Shown one piece after another: positions 8,184-17,716 of a stretch of 64,000 nucleotides of DNA. Location of the stretch: assembly GCF_022921115.1 (NCBI RefSeq), contig NZ_CP095075.1:3236001-3300000 (forward strand), in the 5' to 3' direction. This DNA comes from Halobacillus amylolyticus. GTDB taxonomy: Bacteria; Bacillota; Bacilli; Bacillales; Halobacillaceae. The translations under genes were made by a program, and so were the position numbers. Each line of letters begins with the position of its first letter. Position 1 is the first letter of the stretch. The notes under the pieces are model-generated. The model did not search any database and had not been told where the DNA came from. It saw only the letters and a list, made by a program, of their open reading frames with translations.

Positions 8184-9815
8184 CTATTTGTTGAATTTTC
8201 CCCCTTCAACGGTCACAAGACAAGAACGTCCGAACTCGTATCCTGGGTGTTGATTCCAGGTGGCAGGATGCTGTACATCTAAAAATAGTGTACGCTCGTC
8301 TGGAGTCAGCCATGGGCCTGTGACCTCGCTGCCAACAGGTCCTGAAGCAAATTGGAATGGTTCTCCAAAGTTCTTTCCATCAGTTGGGATCATGAAGGCA
8401 CCGCAATTCTTATATTCAGAGTAAACGTTATCCTCTGTAGCTGCGAAGTCTTCTACGACCCATAGGTTTCCTTTGCTGTCAAAGTGAAGGTTATCAGGGC
8501 AAGTAATTCCAGATTCGCGTCCACCTGCTACAAATACCTGGAACGTAAATTCAAGGCTGCCGTGATCCTCCTTGGCAGGTTCGAAGCGAACAATTTGGCC
8601 ATAGAAGTTTCCATGATCTGAGTTATTCGTTAATGAAAGGAACACACTGCCATCTTCAGGGTTAATTTCCACATCCTCTGGACGGTCAAGCGGGGTTGCT
8701 CCTACTGCACGCGCCGCATCACGCGCATAAGTTAGCACATCTGCTTGATTTTTAAAGAAGGTCTCCCCATATTTTTTATAGGTTTGCAAATCCTCATTAT
8801 TATCATAATCAAGAGCTATCCATTTTTGATTGCCTAGATCCGCTACGTACAGTGTTCCTTTTTCTAATAGATTAAAGTTGGCTTCACGGCTGGAAGAATT
8901 GTACGTTTTGTCACTAATAAATTTGAAGAAAAATTCATCGCGCTTATCATCACCCATGTAGACAACGACTCTGCCGTCTTTCGTTAGTCCCATAGCGGCA
9001 TTTTCGTGCGCGAAACGTCCAAGTGCCGTATGTTTATGTATGGGTCTATTTGGATTAAATGGGTCAACCTCAACAACCCAGCCATAATGTTCATCCGTGA
9101 AATTTGGCCAGCCGTAATCATCGGCGTAGAATGTATTTTCTTCACAGGAAAGGGCGGTATTCCATAGTGTGCGCCCACCACTGCAGTTGCCAAGAGTTCC
9201 TTCTACCGTTGTTGCACCTTTGACGGCTTTGCTTCCGGCAGCGGGACCTGTTAATTTGATAGGAGTTTTGGCGGTAACACGACGATTATATTGATCATCT
9301 TGGACAAGTTTCCATTGGCCATCTTCCTTCGTAACTCGGATGACAGATCCGCCTACTGATTCCTTTTGCATGTTTAATAGTTTCGGATAGTTCTTCAAAT
9401 TAAAAGAGTCAAAGGATTCCGGATTTATGCCTAGCATGTTCATGTAATGCTCAGGTTCAGGAAATTCATGGTTGACCCAGATCACACCGTCTTCTGAACT
9501 GTTGCCACCTTCTAAACTATCAATGGGGAAATAGACTGTAAGATCTGCAGAATCCCCAAATGTTTCTCCTTTAGAGTTAATGACATCACCATAGGAAGCA
9601 ACGATATTATAGTGGTACCCTTTTGGCAGAACGAGATCATTGTCCCATGTACGCTCAATAGATTTGAACGGAGCCGTGAGAGGTTTGCCATGTCCTTTGT
9701 GGGGCGGCCCTTGACCATGGCCTTTTTTGGAGCCTGCAGCACTTATTCCTGTAGAAGCGACAGCCAAAGCAGCTGTACCACTCCCCATATAGGTTAAAAA
9801 TCTACGACGATCCAT
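8184..9815 (-). CDS. phoX: PhoX-family phosphatase with Tat signal peptide
   Basis: A 543-residue exported protein of the PhoX/DUF839 family: Ca/Fe-dependent alkaline phosphatases that release phosphate from organic esters outside the cell. The N-terminus has the twin-arginine motif (RRRFLTY, residues 3-9), then an Ala/Gly hydrophobic core, so export is by the Tat pathway encoded just downstream. Conserved family pieces include GVIWVNHEF, LGNCSGGRTLWNTALSCEEN, GRFAHENAAM, YMGDDKRDEFFFKF, RPEDVEINPEDGSVFLSLTNN and GITCPDNLHFD, which supply acidic metal ligands. Regulation by PhoP is indicated by the box at 9898-9934. A non-phosphatase role within DUF839 is possible but less likely given the regulation. 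Confidence 0.9.
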   Translation of the reverse strand: MDRRRFLTYMGSGTAALAVASTGISAAGSKKGHGQGPPHKGHGKPLTAPFKSIERTWDNDLVLPKGYHYNIVASYGDVINSKGETFGDSADLTVYFPIDSLEGGNSSEDGVIWVNHEFPEPEHYMNMLGINPESFDSFNLKNYPKLLNMQKESVGGSVIRVTKEDGQWKLVQDDQYNRRVTAKTPIKLTGPAAGSKAVKGATTVEGTLGNCSGGRTLWNTALSCEENTFYADDYGWPNFTDEHYGWVVEVDPFNPNRPIHKHTALGRFAHENAAMGLTKDGRVVVYMGDDKRDEFFFKFISDKTYNSSSREANFNLLEKGTLYVADLGNQKWIALDYDNNEDLQTYKKYGETFFKNQADVLTYARDAARAVGATPLDRPEDVEINPEDGSVFLSLTNNSDHGNFYGQIVRFEPAKEDHGSLEFTFQVFVAGGRESGITCPDNLHFDSKGNLWVVEDFAATEDNVYSEYKNCGAFMIPTDGKNFGEPFQFASGPVGSEVTGPWLTPDERTLFLDVQHPATWNQHPGYEFGRSCLVTVEGGKFNK

Positions 9816-9859
9816 TTACGTTCCACTCCTTAACCATAGATTAGTGACTTACAAGTTAA

Positions 9860-9934
9860 AGTATAGGGACACCTGGTGAAAAAGTTAATAAACGTAGTGT
9901 AAAGTATTATTAATTTCCGTTAAGAAATGGTTAA
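9860..9934 (-). promoter_or_regulatory. PhoP-box promoter of the phoX-tat unit
   Basis: On the reverse strand four hexamers, TTAACC (9934-9929), TTAACG (9923-9918), TTAATA (9913-9908) and TTTACA (9903-9898), follow one another every 10-11 bases. This is the arrangement of a Bacillus Pho box (TT[A/T/C]ACA direct repeats). A -10-like TATACT lies at 9865-9860. It predicts induction of phoX and tat by phosphate starvation through PhoP. Confidence 0.75.
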
Positions 9935-10269
9935 AAATCAACAAGATGAATCTATTGTTGTAATTTGGATTTTAGAATTGTGGACGAATGCGGTTGATCA
10001 TGGAGGGAATTCCAAGAATGTATAGAAGTTTATAAGGAGGAGGGGATCGTTGTGGGTACACATACGGGAAACTTAGGGTACAGAAAGGTTTCATCGAGTC
10101 TAGGAATACGGTTTTATGGTAAATAATCTCTAAGAATTTGGTTATACTCCAGTTACTGATCTTTGTTTTAAATGGAAGAGTTAAGGTTATATAGTTTCTA
10201 GAAACGAATATAATTCAGATGATTTGTTTAACAGGAGCATAATCTTTCTATAAAAAGGAGACGGTGGGT

Positions 10270-11694
10270 ATGCGTAATCAATTGAAGCATTACATTAATG
10301 GGGAATGGGTTGAATCAACGGGTTCTGAAATAGAAGAGGTCATTAATCCAGCGACGGAAGAAGTTATGGGTAAAATTAGCCTTGGAACGAAGGAAGATTT
10401 GGACAAAGCTGTAAAGGCAGCACGCGCAGCACTTCCTGCTTTTTCACGAACAAAAAAAGAAGAGCGGGTAGAAATGCTCGAAAGAATTGCCGCTGAGTAC
10501 GAGAAGCGTAAAGAGGATCTGATTGAAGTCATGACGGATGAGTTAGGCGCTCCTTTGTCCATCTCAGAGAAAGTTCATTATAAAATGGGCTATGCACACT
10601 TTTCACAAGCTGCCGAATCTCTTAAGGAATTCTCATTCACTGAGGAGCGCGGCAATCATACTCTCGTGAAAGAAACGGTAGGAATCAGTGGGCTTATTAC
10701 ACCATGGAACTTCCCAACAAACCAAACGTCAACTAAGATTGCCAGTGCTTTTGCGGCAGGCAGCCCGGTTATCTTAAAACCATCTGAACTGACGCCGTTT
10801 GCCGCGATTATTTTGACGGAGATTTTTGAAGCTGCTGGCGTGCCAAAAGGAGTCTTTAATCTCGTGAACGGTTCAGGAGAAGTAATCGGAGACGGCATTA
10901 GCTCCCACCCTGACATTGACTTCGTTTCCTTTACAGGTTCAGTGGGCGTCGGACAGAAGGTTATGGAAAATGCTGCGAAGACAATTAAGAACTTTGCACT
11001 CGAACTAGGAGGCAAATCACCCCTCGTCGTGCTTGAGGATGCGGATCTAGAACAAGCAGCAAGATCAGCTGTGACTCACATTGCAATGAATACAGGTCAG
11101 GTGTGCTCGGCAGCTACACGTATCCTTGTTCCTTCCTCCATTAAGGAATCTTTTGAAGAAGCGGTTCAGCATGTACTTCCAGAGTTTCCTGTTGGGGATC
11201 CGCGTAAAGAAAACTTCGTTGGTCCACTTGTTGCCAAAAAGCAGTGGGATAGGGTTCAATCCTATATTGAGAAAGGCATTGAAGAAGGTGCCACACTAAT
11301 TGCTGGTGGGAAAGGTAAACCAGAAGGCATTGAAAAAGGTTACTTTGCAAGACCAACTGTCTTCACGGATGTGAAAAATAACATGATCATTGCACAGGAA
11401 GAAATCTTTGGTCCAGTCATGTCGATCATCACCTATGAAACGATAGACGAAGCGATTGAGATTGCCAACGATACTGTTTATGGATTAGCTGGTTATGTAG
11501 TTGGTGAAGATCCAGAGCTTCTTCGCAAAGTGGCGACAAGCATTCGTGCCGGTCGAATCACGGTCAATGATAAGGGGAAAGATTTCTCCGCACCATTTGG
11601 CGGCTATAAGCAGTCAGGTATTGGTAGGGAATGGGGCGATTTCGGCATCGAGGAGTACCTCGAAACAAAAGCGATTCTAGGCCTCCCTTCATAA
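10270..11694 (+). CDS. NAD(P)-dependent aldehyde dehydrogenase
   Basis: A 474-residue aldehyde dehydrogenase that oxidises an aldehyde to its acid. The catalytic Cys is in [12 protein letters not shown] and the general-base Glu in ALELGGKSP; the cofactor-binding FTGSVGVG and the TPWNFPT segment are present. The ATG at 10270 has AAGGAG nine bases upstream, while the GTG at 10264 is too close to it. It faces ectABC and is separated from it by two terminators, so it is a single-gene unit. Osmoprotectant (glycine betaine) aldehyde oxidation would fit a halophile, but the signature residues do not prove a substrate. Confidence 0.9.
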   Translation: MRNQLKHYINGEWVESTGSEIEEVINPATEEVMGKISLGTKEDLDKAVKAARAALPAFSRTKKEERVEMLERIAAEYEKRKEDLIEVMTDELGAPLSISEKVHYKMGYAHFSQAAESLKEFSFTEERGNHTLVKETVGISGLITPWNFPTNQTSTKIASAFAAGSPVILKPSELTPFAAIILTEIFEAAGVPKGVFNLVNGSGEVIGDGISSHPDIDFVSFTGSVGVGQKVMENAAKTIKNFALELGGKSPLVVLEDADLEQAARSAVTHIAMNTGQVCSAATRILVPSSIKESFEEAVQHVLPEFPVGDPRKENFVGPLVAKKQWDRVQSYIEKGIEEGATLIAGGKGKPEGIEKGYFARPTVFTDVKNNMIIAQEEIFGPVMSIITYETIDEAIEIANDTVYGLAGYVVGEDPELLRKVATSIRAGRITVNDKGKDFSAPFGGYKQSGIGREWGDFGIEEYLETKAILGLPS

Positions 11695-11704
11695 GTACAG
11701 ATCA

Positions 11705-11740
11705 AACAGGGCATGAGTTTCTCACTCATGCCCTGTTTTT
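11705..11740 (+). terminator. Terminator of the aldehyde dehydrogenase gene
   Basis: A 13-bp perfect stem (AACAGGGCATGAG and its complement) with a 7-base loop is followed by TTTTT, ten bases after the stop codon. Confidence 0.9.
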
Positions 11741-11752
11741 CTATGAATATAA

Positions 11753-11781
11753 AAATCCTCCCTATCCGATAGGGAGGATTT
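11753..11781 (-). terminator. Terminator of ectABC
   Basis: The stem AAATCCTCCC/GGGAGGATTT with loop TATCCGATA lies just beyond the ectC stop; on the reverse strand it runs into TTTTTAT. Confidence 0.85.
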
Positions 11782-11787
11782 CATCAT

Positions 11788-12180
11788 TTATTCATCATCT
11801 ACTGGATATACTCCATTTTCGTCATGAATTTCACGGCCTGTAAGCGGCGGGTTAAATACACAAACCATGCGCATATCTGAGCCTTCATAAGCACGCAAGA
11901 GATGCTCATCATTCTCATCAAGTGCGTAGATTTCATTCTTTTTGATCGGCCAAACCTTACCGTCTTTTAGTGTTTCAACTTCGCCTTCCCCTTCAATGCA
12001 ATAAACCGCTTCAAGATGATTTTGGTACCAAATGTGTGTTTCTGTGCCTGCTTTAATCACAGTATCGTTGACGGAATAACCCATGCCATCCTTTTTAAAT
12101 AACAAGCGGCGGGATGTCCAGTTATCGCCCTTTACTTCATTTTCTGTTCCAAGTACGTCTTCTAGTTTTACTACTTTCAT
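11788..12180 (-). CDS. ectC: L-ectoine synthase EctC
   Basis: EctC closes the ring of N-gamma-acetyl-diaminobutyrate to give ectoine, the compatible solute that balances external salt. The 130-residue product starts [16 protein letters not shown], typical of EctC, and has the cupin fold residues [21 protein letters not shown] that carry the metal ligands. The ATG at 12180 lies eight bases after GGAGG; an upstream in-frame TTG is unlikely. It is the third gene of ectABC, followed by a strong terminator. Confidence 0.97.
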   Translation of the reverse strand: MKVVKLEDVLGTENEVKGDNWTSRRLLFKKDGMGYSVNDTVIKAGTETHIWYQNHLEAVYCIEGEGEVETLKDGKVWPIKKNEIYALDENDEHLLRAYEGSDMRMVCVFNPPLTGREIHDENGVYPVDDE

Positions 12181-12226
12181 AATGTTAGCCTCCAATAGGT
12201 GTTATATGTTTAATTGTATCGTGTAA

Positions 12227-13507
12227 TTAAGATGTAACTAATTCTTTTTCTTTAGCAACAGCTTCAACGGCTGCTTCAATTTTCTTAAAGCCTTGTTCAA
12301 GTGCTTCCATCTCAATGTTGATCGGTGGGAACAGCTTGAATACTTCATCGTCTGCGCCAGCTGTTTCCATAATTAATCCTTGTTCAAATGCGAGCTCCGC
12401 GACTTTTTCAGAGAAACCTTCGATATCAGAAGAGATTCCTTGCATGATTCCACGGCCTTTACGATAGCCGTTCATTTCAGGGTATTTTTCAATCAAGCCG
12501 TCTAGGAATGTAGTGATCTTGTCGGCTCTTTTTTTAATCCCTTCTTCAAAGCTTGGATCTTCCCAATATCTAAGAGCTTCTGTTGCCGTAACGAAGGCCA
12601 TGTTATTACCGCGGAACGTACCGTTATGTTCACCTGGAGCCCAAATGTCATGCTCTGGCTTAATCAATGTGATCGCAAACGGTAAGCCGTACCCGCCAAT
12701 GGATTTAGACAGGCAAACAACATCAGGTTTAATACCAGCGGGTTCAAAGCTGAAGAACGTACCTGTTCGACCAACACCTGCTTGAACATCGTCAATGATT
12801 AGGAAAATGTCGAATCGGTTACAAATGGACTCAAGCTTCTTCAACCACTCAAAACGTGCTGTGTTTAAGCCGCCTTCGCCTTGTACCGTTTCAAGGATAA
12901 CTGCAGCTGGAATTTCTACACCACTTCCGCCGTCTTCAAGATAGCGCTCGAAATAGTCAAGTGTATCGAGATTTTCATCGATGTAGTTGTCGTAAGGCAT
13001 GGTAATAGCGTTATGAAGTGGAATACCTGCGCCTTTTCGTTTGAAAGAATTTCCGGTAACAGAAAGTGCACCAATGGTCATGCCGTGGAAACCATTTGTA
13101 AAGCTGACAACTTCCGTACGTTTTGTTACTTTACGAGCTAGTTTTAAAGCACTTTCTACAGTGTTCGTGCCTGTTGGTCCAGGGAACATCACCTTGTATT
13201 CAAGGTCACGAGGTTTTAGGATCACATCGTTTAGTTTGTTTAGAAAGTCTGCTTTCGCAGTAGAAGCCATATCTAAACTGTGAGTAATTCCATCATGGGT
13301 AATATATTCAATAAGCTTTTCTTTCATGTTTGGATCGTTATGGCCATAGTTCAAGGCACCAGCCCCACTAAAGAAATCTAGATATTCTTTGTTATCAACG
13401 TCCCACATCTTGTACCCTTTAGCTTTTGTAAAAATGGTTGGGAAGCTGCGGCAATAGGATCTTACCTCTGATTCCAATTCGTCAAAAACCTTTAGATCGT
13501 TATTCAT
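12227..13507 (-). CDS. ectB: Diaminobutyrate-2-oxoglutarate transaminase EctB
   Basis: EctB transfers an amino group from glutamate to aspartate-semialdehyde, giving L-2,4-diaminobutyrate, the first step of ectoine synthesis. The 426-residue class III aminotransferase has the family pieces [58 protein letters not shown] and the PLP lysine in [19 protein letters not shown] lies ten bases before the chosen ATG; an upstream TTG overlaps the ribosome site and is rejected. It sits between ectA and ectC with short gaps, so one message is expected. Confidence 0.97.
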   Translation of the reverse strand: MNNDLKVFDELESEVRSYCRSFPTIFTKAKGYKMWDVDNKEYLDFFSGAGALNYGHNDPNMKEKLIEYITHDGITHSLDMASTAKADFLNKLNDVILKPRDLEYKVMFPGPTGTNTVESALKLARKVTKRTEVVSFTNGFHGMTIGALSVTGNSFKRKGAGIPLHNAITMPYDNYIDENLDTLDYFERYLEDGGSGVEIPAAVILETVQGEGGLNTARFEWLKKLESICNRFDIFLIIDDVQAGVGRTGTFFSFEPAGIKPDVVCLSKSIGGYGLPFAITLIKPEHDIWAPGEHNGTFRGNNMAFVTATEALRYWEDPSFEEGIKKRADKITTFLDGLIEKYPEMNGYRKGRGIMQGISSDIEGFSEKVAELAFEQGLIMETAGADDEVFKLFPPINIEMEALEQGFKKIEAAVEAVAKEKELVTS

Positions 13508-13537
13508 ATAGTGCAATCCTCCTTGAAATAGTCAGTT

Positions 13538-14080
13538 TTATTTATTTAATTCGGGAGATTTCTCTTTAGAAAATGGTCCAATTCGAAATGTCAATTCTTC
13601 TTCATGTTCGTCTCCAGGGAATAGCTTCTCCGGAAAGCACTCTGTAATTGTACAAGTTGTTTTGTTATCACGAGCTAATCGTTTAAACAAGGACTGTGAG
13701 GCATCATTCGATGGTGTCACTGTTGCTTCGAGGTAGCGCACCTCGCTGCCGTCCTGACGTTTAACAAGCTCATGTAAAATTTTAGAGGCTATGCCTTTTC
13801 CACGCTGGGAAGCATCGATTCCAATTTGCCAGACAAATATGACATCGCTTCTCTCAGGCGGAATAAAGGCAGTGACGAACCCAACCAATTTGTCGCCTTC
13901 CTTTGCAACGACACATGTTTCGGAAAAGAATTCACACATCATAATGTACTTGTAGGGTGAATTTTGATCGAGGGATGAGTTATTTACGAGGTCCCACATA
14001 GCTGAGCCGTCTTCAACAGTTGGTTTATCAAAAATTAGCTGTTCATTAGTACGAGTGATGGTTGCGGTTTCCTGATTCAT
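13538..14080 (-). CDS. ectA: L-2,4-diaminobutyrate acetyltransferase EctA
   Basis: EctA is a GNAT enzyme that acetylates the 4-amino group of diaminobutyrate, the second step of ectoine synthesis. The 180-residue product shows IFDKPTVEDGSAMWDLV at the start, the acetyl-CoA loop QRGKGIASKILHEL, and the EctA-typical TVTPSNDASQSLFKRLA. AAAGGTGAT precedes the ATG. It is the first gene of the operon, so the salt-responsive promoter must lie in 14081-14300, but I could not assign one with confidence. Confidence 0.96.
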   Translation of the reverse strand: MNQETATITRTNEQLIFDKPTVEDGSAMWDLVNNSSLDQNSPYKYIMMCEFFSETCVVAKEGDKLVGFVTAFIPPERSDVIFVWQIGIDASQRGKGIASKILHELVKRQDGSEVRYLEATVTPSNDASQSLFKRLARDNKTTCTITECFPEKLFPGDEHEEELTFRIGPFSKEKSPELNK

Positions 14081-14601
14081 GCAAGATCACCTTTTTCATA
14101 CTGGAATGTTATTATGACAATGTCCTCCTTTAGAAGTTTTATAACTAATTTTTTAGGATCATTGAACAAACAAGACAGAAAGGTTCTGCAATCGCTTACG
14201 CTTAGCCATTTGGAAATTCTGCCGTTGTCAATATTTTTATAATAGTGTTCTGTCCAGATATAATCAAACCAGTTTTATAGGTAAAAAACGGCATTAATTG
14301 GTATGAATGGGGATGGCACACACTAAGTACCGCGATATTACAAATTGCTAGTGTATAGTTAAAAATACAGACGATTTTAAGAAATCTGATTTTTCTAGCG
14401 TGGTAAAAACCTTCCAAAACCCTATACAGATCAAGGGTTTAGATATAATGAGATATAACGAGTAAAAAAGAGAAAAATGAAGTAAAAAATTTGTAAAAGA
14501 AAGTAGAAAAGTTTGGAGGGTTGTTTTATTCTTTAAATGATCCCCACTTATCCGAAAAGAAGGGGCGATACAAACGTTTGGGGAAGCGTAGATAAAGAGG
14601 G
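14081..14601. other. ectA upstream region; no gene seen
   Basis: About 520 bases between ectA and the MscS-type gene, both leftward. It is AT-rich and has no convincing gene. On the reverse strand an AAAGGAGG-like motif near 14126 is not followed by a useful start codon, and TTATAA near 14143 is a possible -10 without a good -35. This must hold the ectABC promoter. Confidence 0.4.
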
Positions 14602-14632
14602 AGCCTGCAGCAGTTTTCCATTGCTGCAGGCT
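14602..14632 (-). terminator. Hairpin terminator after mscS-like gene
   Basis: An 11-bp perfect stem (AGCCTGCAGCA and its complement) with a 9-base loop lies 17 bases beyond the stop; the following CCCTCTTTAT on the reverse strand is only a weak T tract. Confidence 0.65.
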
Positions 14633-14648
14633 TCCGCGAAGACCCGAA

Positions 14649-15734
14649 TTATTTTCTTGTCTGTCTCAGCACTTCCTCATCGATACTTCTAACATGTAGA
14701 TCTCTTTGCGGAAATGGAATCTCTATGTCATGTTCCAGCAGTTTATCATGAACTCGAAAGTTGAGGTCGCTTTTTGTTCTAATGACTTCTTCAGGGTTAG
14801 ACAGCCAAACAAAAAGTTCAAAGTCAATGGACGATTCACCAAAACCCACAAAGTTCACAAATGCTGCAGGTTCAGCTAAAACAACTTCAGATGCTTGCTC
14901 GGCCTCTTCAGCCAATTCTTCAAGTAACTTTTTTACTAGGTGAACATCTGTACCGTAAGCGACACCAACAGGAATAGCAAGACGGATTCTAGGATCACTG
15001 TAGGAACGGTTTACGACTTGTTCCTCTAAAAAATATGAGTTTGGCATAATAATGTGTTCATTTTCAATGGTACGAATAACCGTTGCTCGCATGTTGATTT
15101 TTTCTACGTCTCCAATTACATCGTTAACGATGATGCGATCCCCAACCTTAATTGGGCGTTCAAACAGAATAATCAGCCCGGAAATAAAGTTTGAGGCAAT
15201 ATTCTGCATTCCAAAGCCAATCCCCACACCAACAACCCCAGCAAATACCGTTAACGCACTGAGGTCAATTCCGACAGTTGTTAAACTGACGATCACAGCA
15301 ATAACCATAATCACGTAATGGAATACTCGCTCTAATGTAAAACGAATACCTCGGTCTAGACGGTACCGCTCATAGACGGCGGGCAGCAATAAATGATTCA
15401 GAATTTTCGACAGACGGTTGGCTAAAGAAATAATAAGGATGGCAATAACAATTAAAAATACAGAAATTCTTACCTCGCCTACGGTAAAAATGGCTTGAAA
15501 TAACCATTTAGTTTTTGAAAAGTAAATCAATAGAAAAAGAAAGGCTCCGTTATAAGCGGCCCAATTGATAAATGAATTGAGTGCATGTTGGATGCGATTA
15601 TTGTGTTTAATTGTTCGAACGATGACAAAATGCAGGATCCATTTTAATGCGAAGATGCCAAGTAAGGCGAAACAAACAAGTAAAGCATCTTGCCAGAAAT
15701 ACCATGTTATGATGTATTCCCAATTGTTTGACAT
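14649..15734 (-). CDS. Small-conductance mechanosensitive channel (MscS family)
   Basis: A 361-residue MscS-family channel, which opens under membrane tension to release solutes after a drop in external salt. Several N-terminal hydrophobic segments precede the pore-lining helix (VFAGVVGVGIGFGMQNIASN, near residue 170), which is the most conserved part, and the beta-domain signature FERPIKVGDRIIVNDVIGDVEKI follows. The soluble C-terminal domain is complete. Its position beside ectABC suits a role in hypo-osmotic shock, because accumulated ectoine must be vented, but that link is inference. Confidence 0.93.
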   Translation of the reverse strand: MSNNWEYIITWYFWQDALLVCFALLGIFALKWILHFVIVRTIKHNNRIQHALNSFINWAAYNGAFLFLLIYFSKTKWLFQAIFTVGEVRISVFLIVIAILIISLANRLSKILNHLLLPAVYERYRLDRGIRFTLERVFHYVIMVIAVIVSLTTVGIDLSALTVFAGVVGVGIGFGMQNIASNFISGLIILFERPIKVGDRIIVNDVIGDVEKINMRATVIRTIENEHIIMPNSYFLEEQVVNRSYSDPRIRLAIPVGVAYGTDVHLVKKLLEELAEEAEQASEVVLAEPAAFVNFVGFGESSIDFELFVWLSNPEEVIRTKSDLNFRVHDKLLEHDIEIPFPQRDLHVRSIDEEVLRQTRK

Positions 15735-15896
15735 AAAGATACTCCTCCAATAGATGATGGGGTCAGGATATATTATCTCATATCTCTAATTGAAGACAAA
15801 TAAGGGATACTGGTTTGATAGCGAAAGCTTGTATGTTTGTAAAGGAGAAGAATTTTCACACCATTTACTTTCGTGAAAGGTAGGGGAGCAGTGACC

Positions 15897-16832
15897 ATGA
15901 AAGAGTTTCAGAAAACGATAGAACAACATACATTTCACGTATATACAGAGGGCAGGGAACAATTGCCCGCTCTTGTCTGTCTTCATGGGGTGACGGCTGA
16001 TTCGAAGACATTTACCGGGATGGTTGAGCACATGAAGAATCACTTTCATCTTATTTTATTGGATGGACCCGGCCATGGGAGGACCAGACCGCTTGTCCAC
16101 GAAGAGGATTATGCGTTTTCATTCCTAGCGAAGCGGTTAGATCAAGTCATAATGCAGCTCACCAGTAAGCCATTTTTTATTATGGGACATTCTTGGGGTG
16201 CCGACCTGGCTCTTCATTATACAAAAGCCTTTCCGGAAAAAATAGAAGGTGTCATCTTGCTTGATGGTGGATATGTTTTCCCAGAGCACGTGCCAGGGTT
16301 AACGAAAGAGAAAGCCCTCTCCGCTTGGGGAGAGTACAGTCATACGAGTGTTTACTCATCCTGGGGAGAATTTGTTGATACTTATCAGGGATATACAACG
16401 AAAAAATGGGATGACACACTTGATCTAACAATTGCCTCAAACTTTAAGAAAGAAAAAGGAAAATATAGATTAGTAGCAGAATCCTTTTCCCTGTTATCAA
16501 TGATTAAAGCTTTCTATCGGGAGCCTAGTTCAACTGCTTACACGGATATTAACTGTCCGACACTACTATTTCACGCTGCCTTACCATTAACCGATAAGTC
16601 TCGAAAGCAGGGTTTAAGACAGATTCAAGAAAGTATTCCAGACCTTAAGGTGATAGGAATCAAGAATACGAAACATAATGTCCATTGGGATGCACCTGAA
16701 AAAGTATCTCAAGAAATAAAATTGTGGATAGGAAATGACATCTTGGAGGTGGCCCATAATGCTGGAAAAATTCAAAATGTTTATACCACCTTTTGGCCAA
16801 GAACGAATGATTCGAATCTATTTACCAACTAA
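15897..16832 (+). CDS. Alpha/beta hydrolase
   Basis: A 311-residue alpha/beta hydrolase. The nucleophile elbow is FIMGHSWGADLALHY (Ser in GHSWG), the oxyanion region LVCLHGVTAD, and the late His is probably in NTKHNVHWDAP. ATG 15897 follows GGGGAG by eight bases. The last 25 codons overlap the next gene by 74 bases in another frame, and the tail after LWIGN does not look like family sequence; the original stop has probably been lost by a small indel. Substrate unknown. Confidence 0.85.
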   Translation: MKEFQKTIEQHTFHVYTEGREQLPALVCLHGVTADSKTFTGMVEHMKNHFHLILLDGPGHGRTRPLVHEEDYAFSFLAKRLDQVIMQLTSKPFFIMGHSWGADLALHYTKAFPEKIEGVILLDGGYVFPEHVPGLTKEKALSAWGEYSHTSVYSSWGEFVDTYQGYTTKKWDDTLDLTIASNFKKEKGKYRLVAESFSLLSMIKAFYREPSSTAYTDINCPTLLFHAALPLTDKSRKQGLRQIQESIPDLKVIGIKNTKHNVHWDAPEKVSQEIKLWIGNDILEVAHNAGKIQNVYTTFWPRTNDSNLFTN

Positions 16833-17544
16833 ATACTATAAAGAGAATATAAGATTTCCTGTGTTATACATGCACGACGGTCAAAACGTATTTGAAGATC
16901 ATGATGCGATTGGCGGAGTTTCCCTTGGACTTAAAGACTATCTCGATGACAAGGAACTTGATGTAATCGTTGTAGCCATTGATACTAGCCTAATAAAAGA
17001 GGATAGAGTGAACGAATATTGCCCATGGGCGGGGGGTGAGTTCAGTAAAGTGATCACGGGCAAGGATAGTGACTTAGGGGGCAAAGGGGGAGGGTACATA
17101 GAGTTTATTATCAATGAACTTAAACCTTTGATAGATCATAAGTATCGTACGCTTGAACATGATACTTCAATGGCAGGCATATCGTTAGGGGGCCTAATCA
17201 CCACCTATGCGGCTTGCTGTTACCCTGATACTTTTTCTAAAGTTGGCGTGTTATCCTCCGCGTTTTGGCGTAATCAAGAAGAAATAGAAAAGCTGATTCA
17301 TGTGTCGGATTTGTCAAAGGTTGACAGATTTTATCTAGACTGCGGGACGAGAGAAACGAGGGACGATTGGATAAATAGTAAATTTTTCGCCTGTAATCAA
17401 TCAGTCTATGAAATGGTGAGCAAGAAAGTAGCGAAGACAAAGTTTGAGATAGTAGAAGGTGCTGAACACCATTATTCGTTTTTTCAACAGAGAGTTTCTG
17501 ACGTTATAGCTTATTTGTTTCCCGGAAGCTCGAATGAAAGGTGA
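16759..17544 (+). CDS. Putative esterase (esterase D / enterochelin-esterase fold)
   Basis: A 261-residue alpha/beta hydrolase of the PF00756 esterase type. Conserved pieces are FPVLYMHDGQNVFED, the nucleophile elbow MAGISLGGLITTYAA, and the His in VEGAEHHYSFFQQR. GGAGG lies nine bases before ATG 16759. It is translationally overlapped by the upstream hydrolase, so the two probably share a message. No signal peptide is seen. The substrate could be a carboxylic ester or a siderophore-like trilactone; neither can be decided. Confidence 0.85.
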   Translation: MLEKFKMFIPPFGQERMIRIYLPTKYYKENIRFPVLYMHDGQNVFEDHDAIGGVSLGLKDYLDDKELDVIVVAIDTSLIKEDRVNEYCPWAGGEFSKVITGKDSDLGGKGGGYIEFIINELKPLIDHKYRTLEHDTSMAGISLGGLITTYAACCYPDTFSKVGVLSSAFWRNQEEIEKLIHVSDLSKVDRFYLDCGTRETRDDWINSKFFACNQSVYEMVSKKVAKTKFEIVEGAEHHYSFFQQRVSDVIAYLFPGSSNER

Positions 17545-17716
17545 AAAGTCCTTCTCGTGTAATTAAAATCCAATTTATGGAGTAGGGTCGTTATATGTAA
17601 GATAGGTGGGGGTGTAAGAAACAATTTCTAAGTTACCTCCCCTATTCAATTGGAAGTAAGTTTAGTGAACCTACAAAAAGCTGAGGTATTCAGAGAAAGG
17701 ATGAAGACTAATAAAT

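Noticed and set aside
14202..14417. 71-codon reverse-strand frame upstream of ectA
   Set aside because: It starts at a TTG without a ribosome site and resembles random AT-rich translation.
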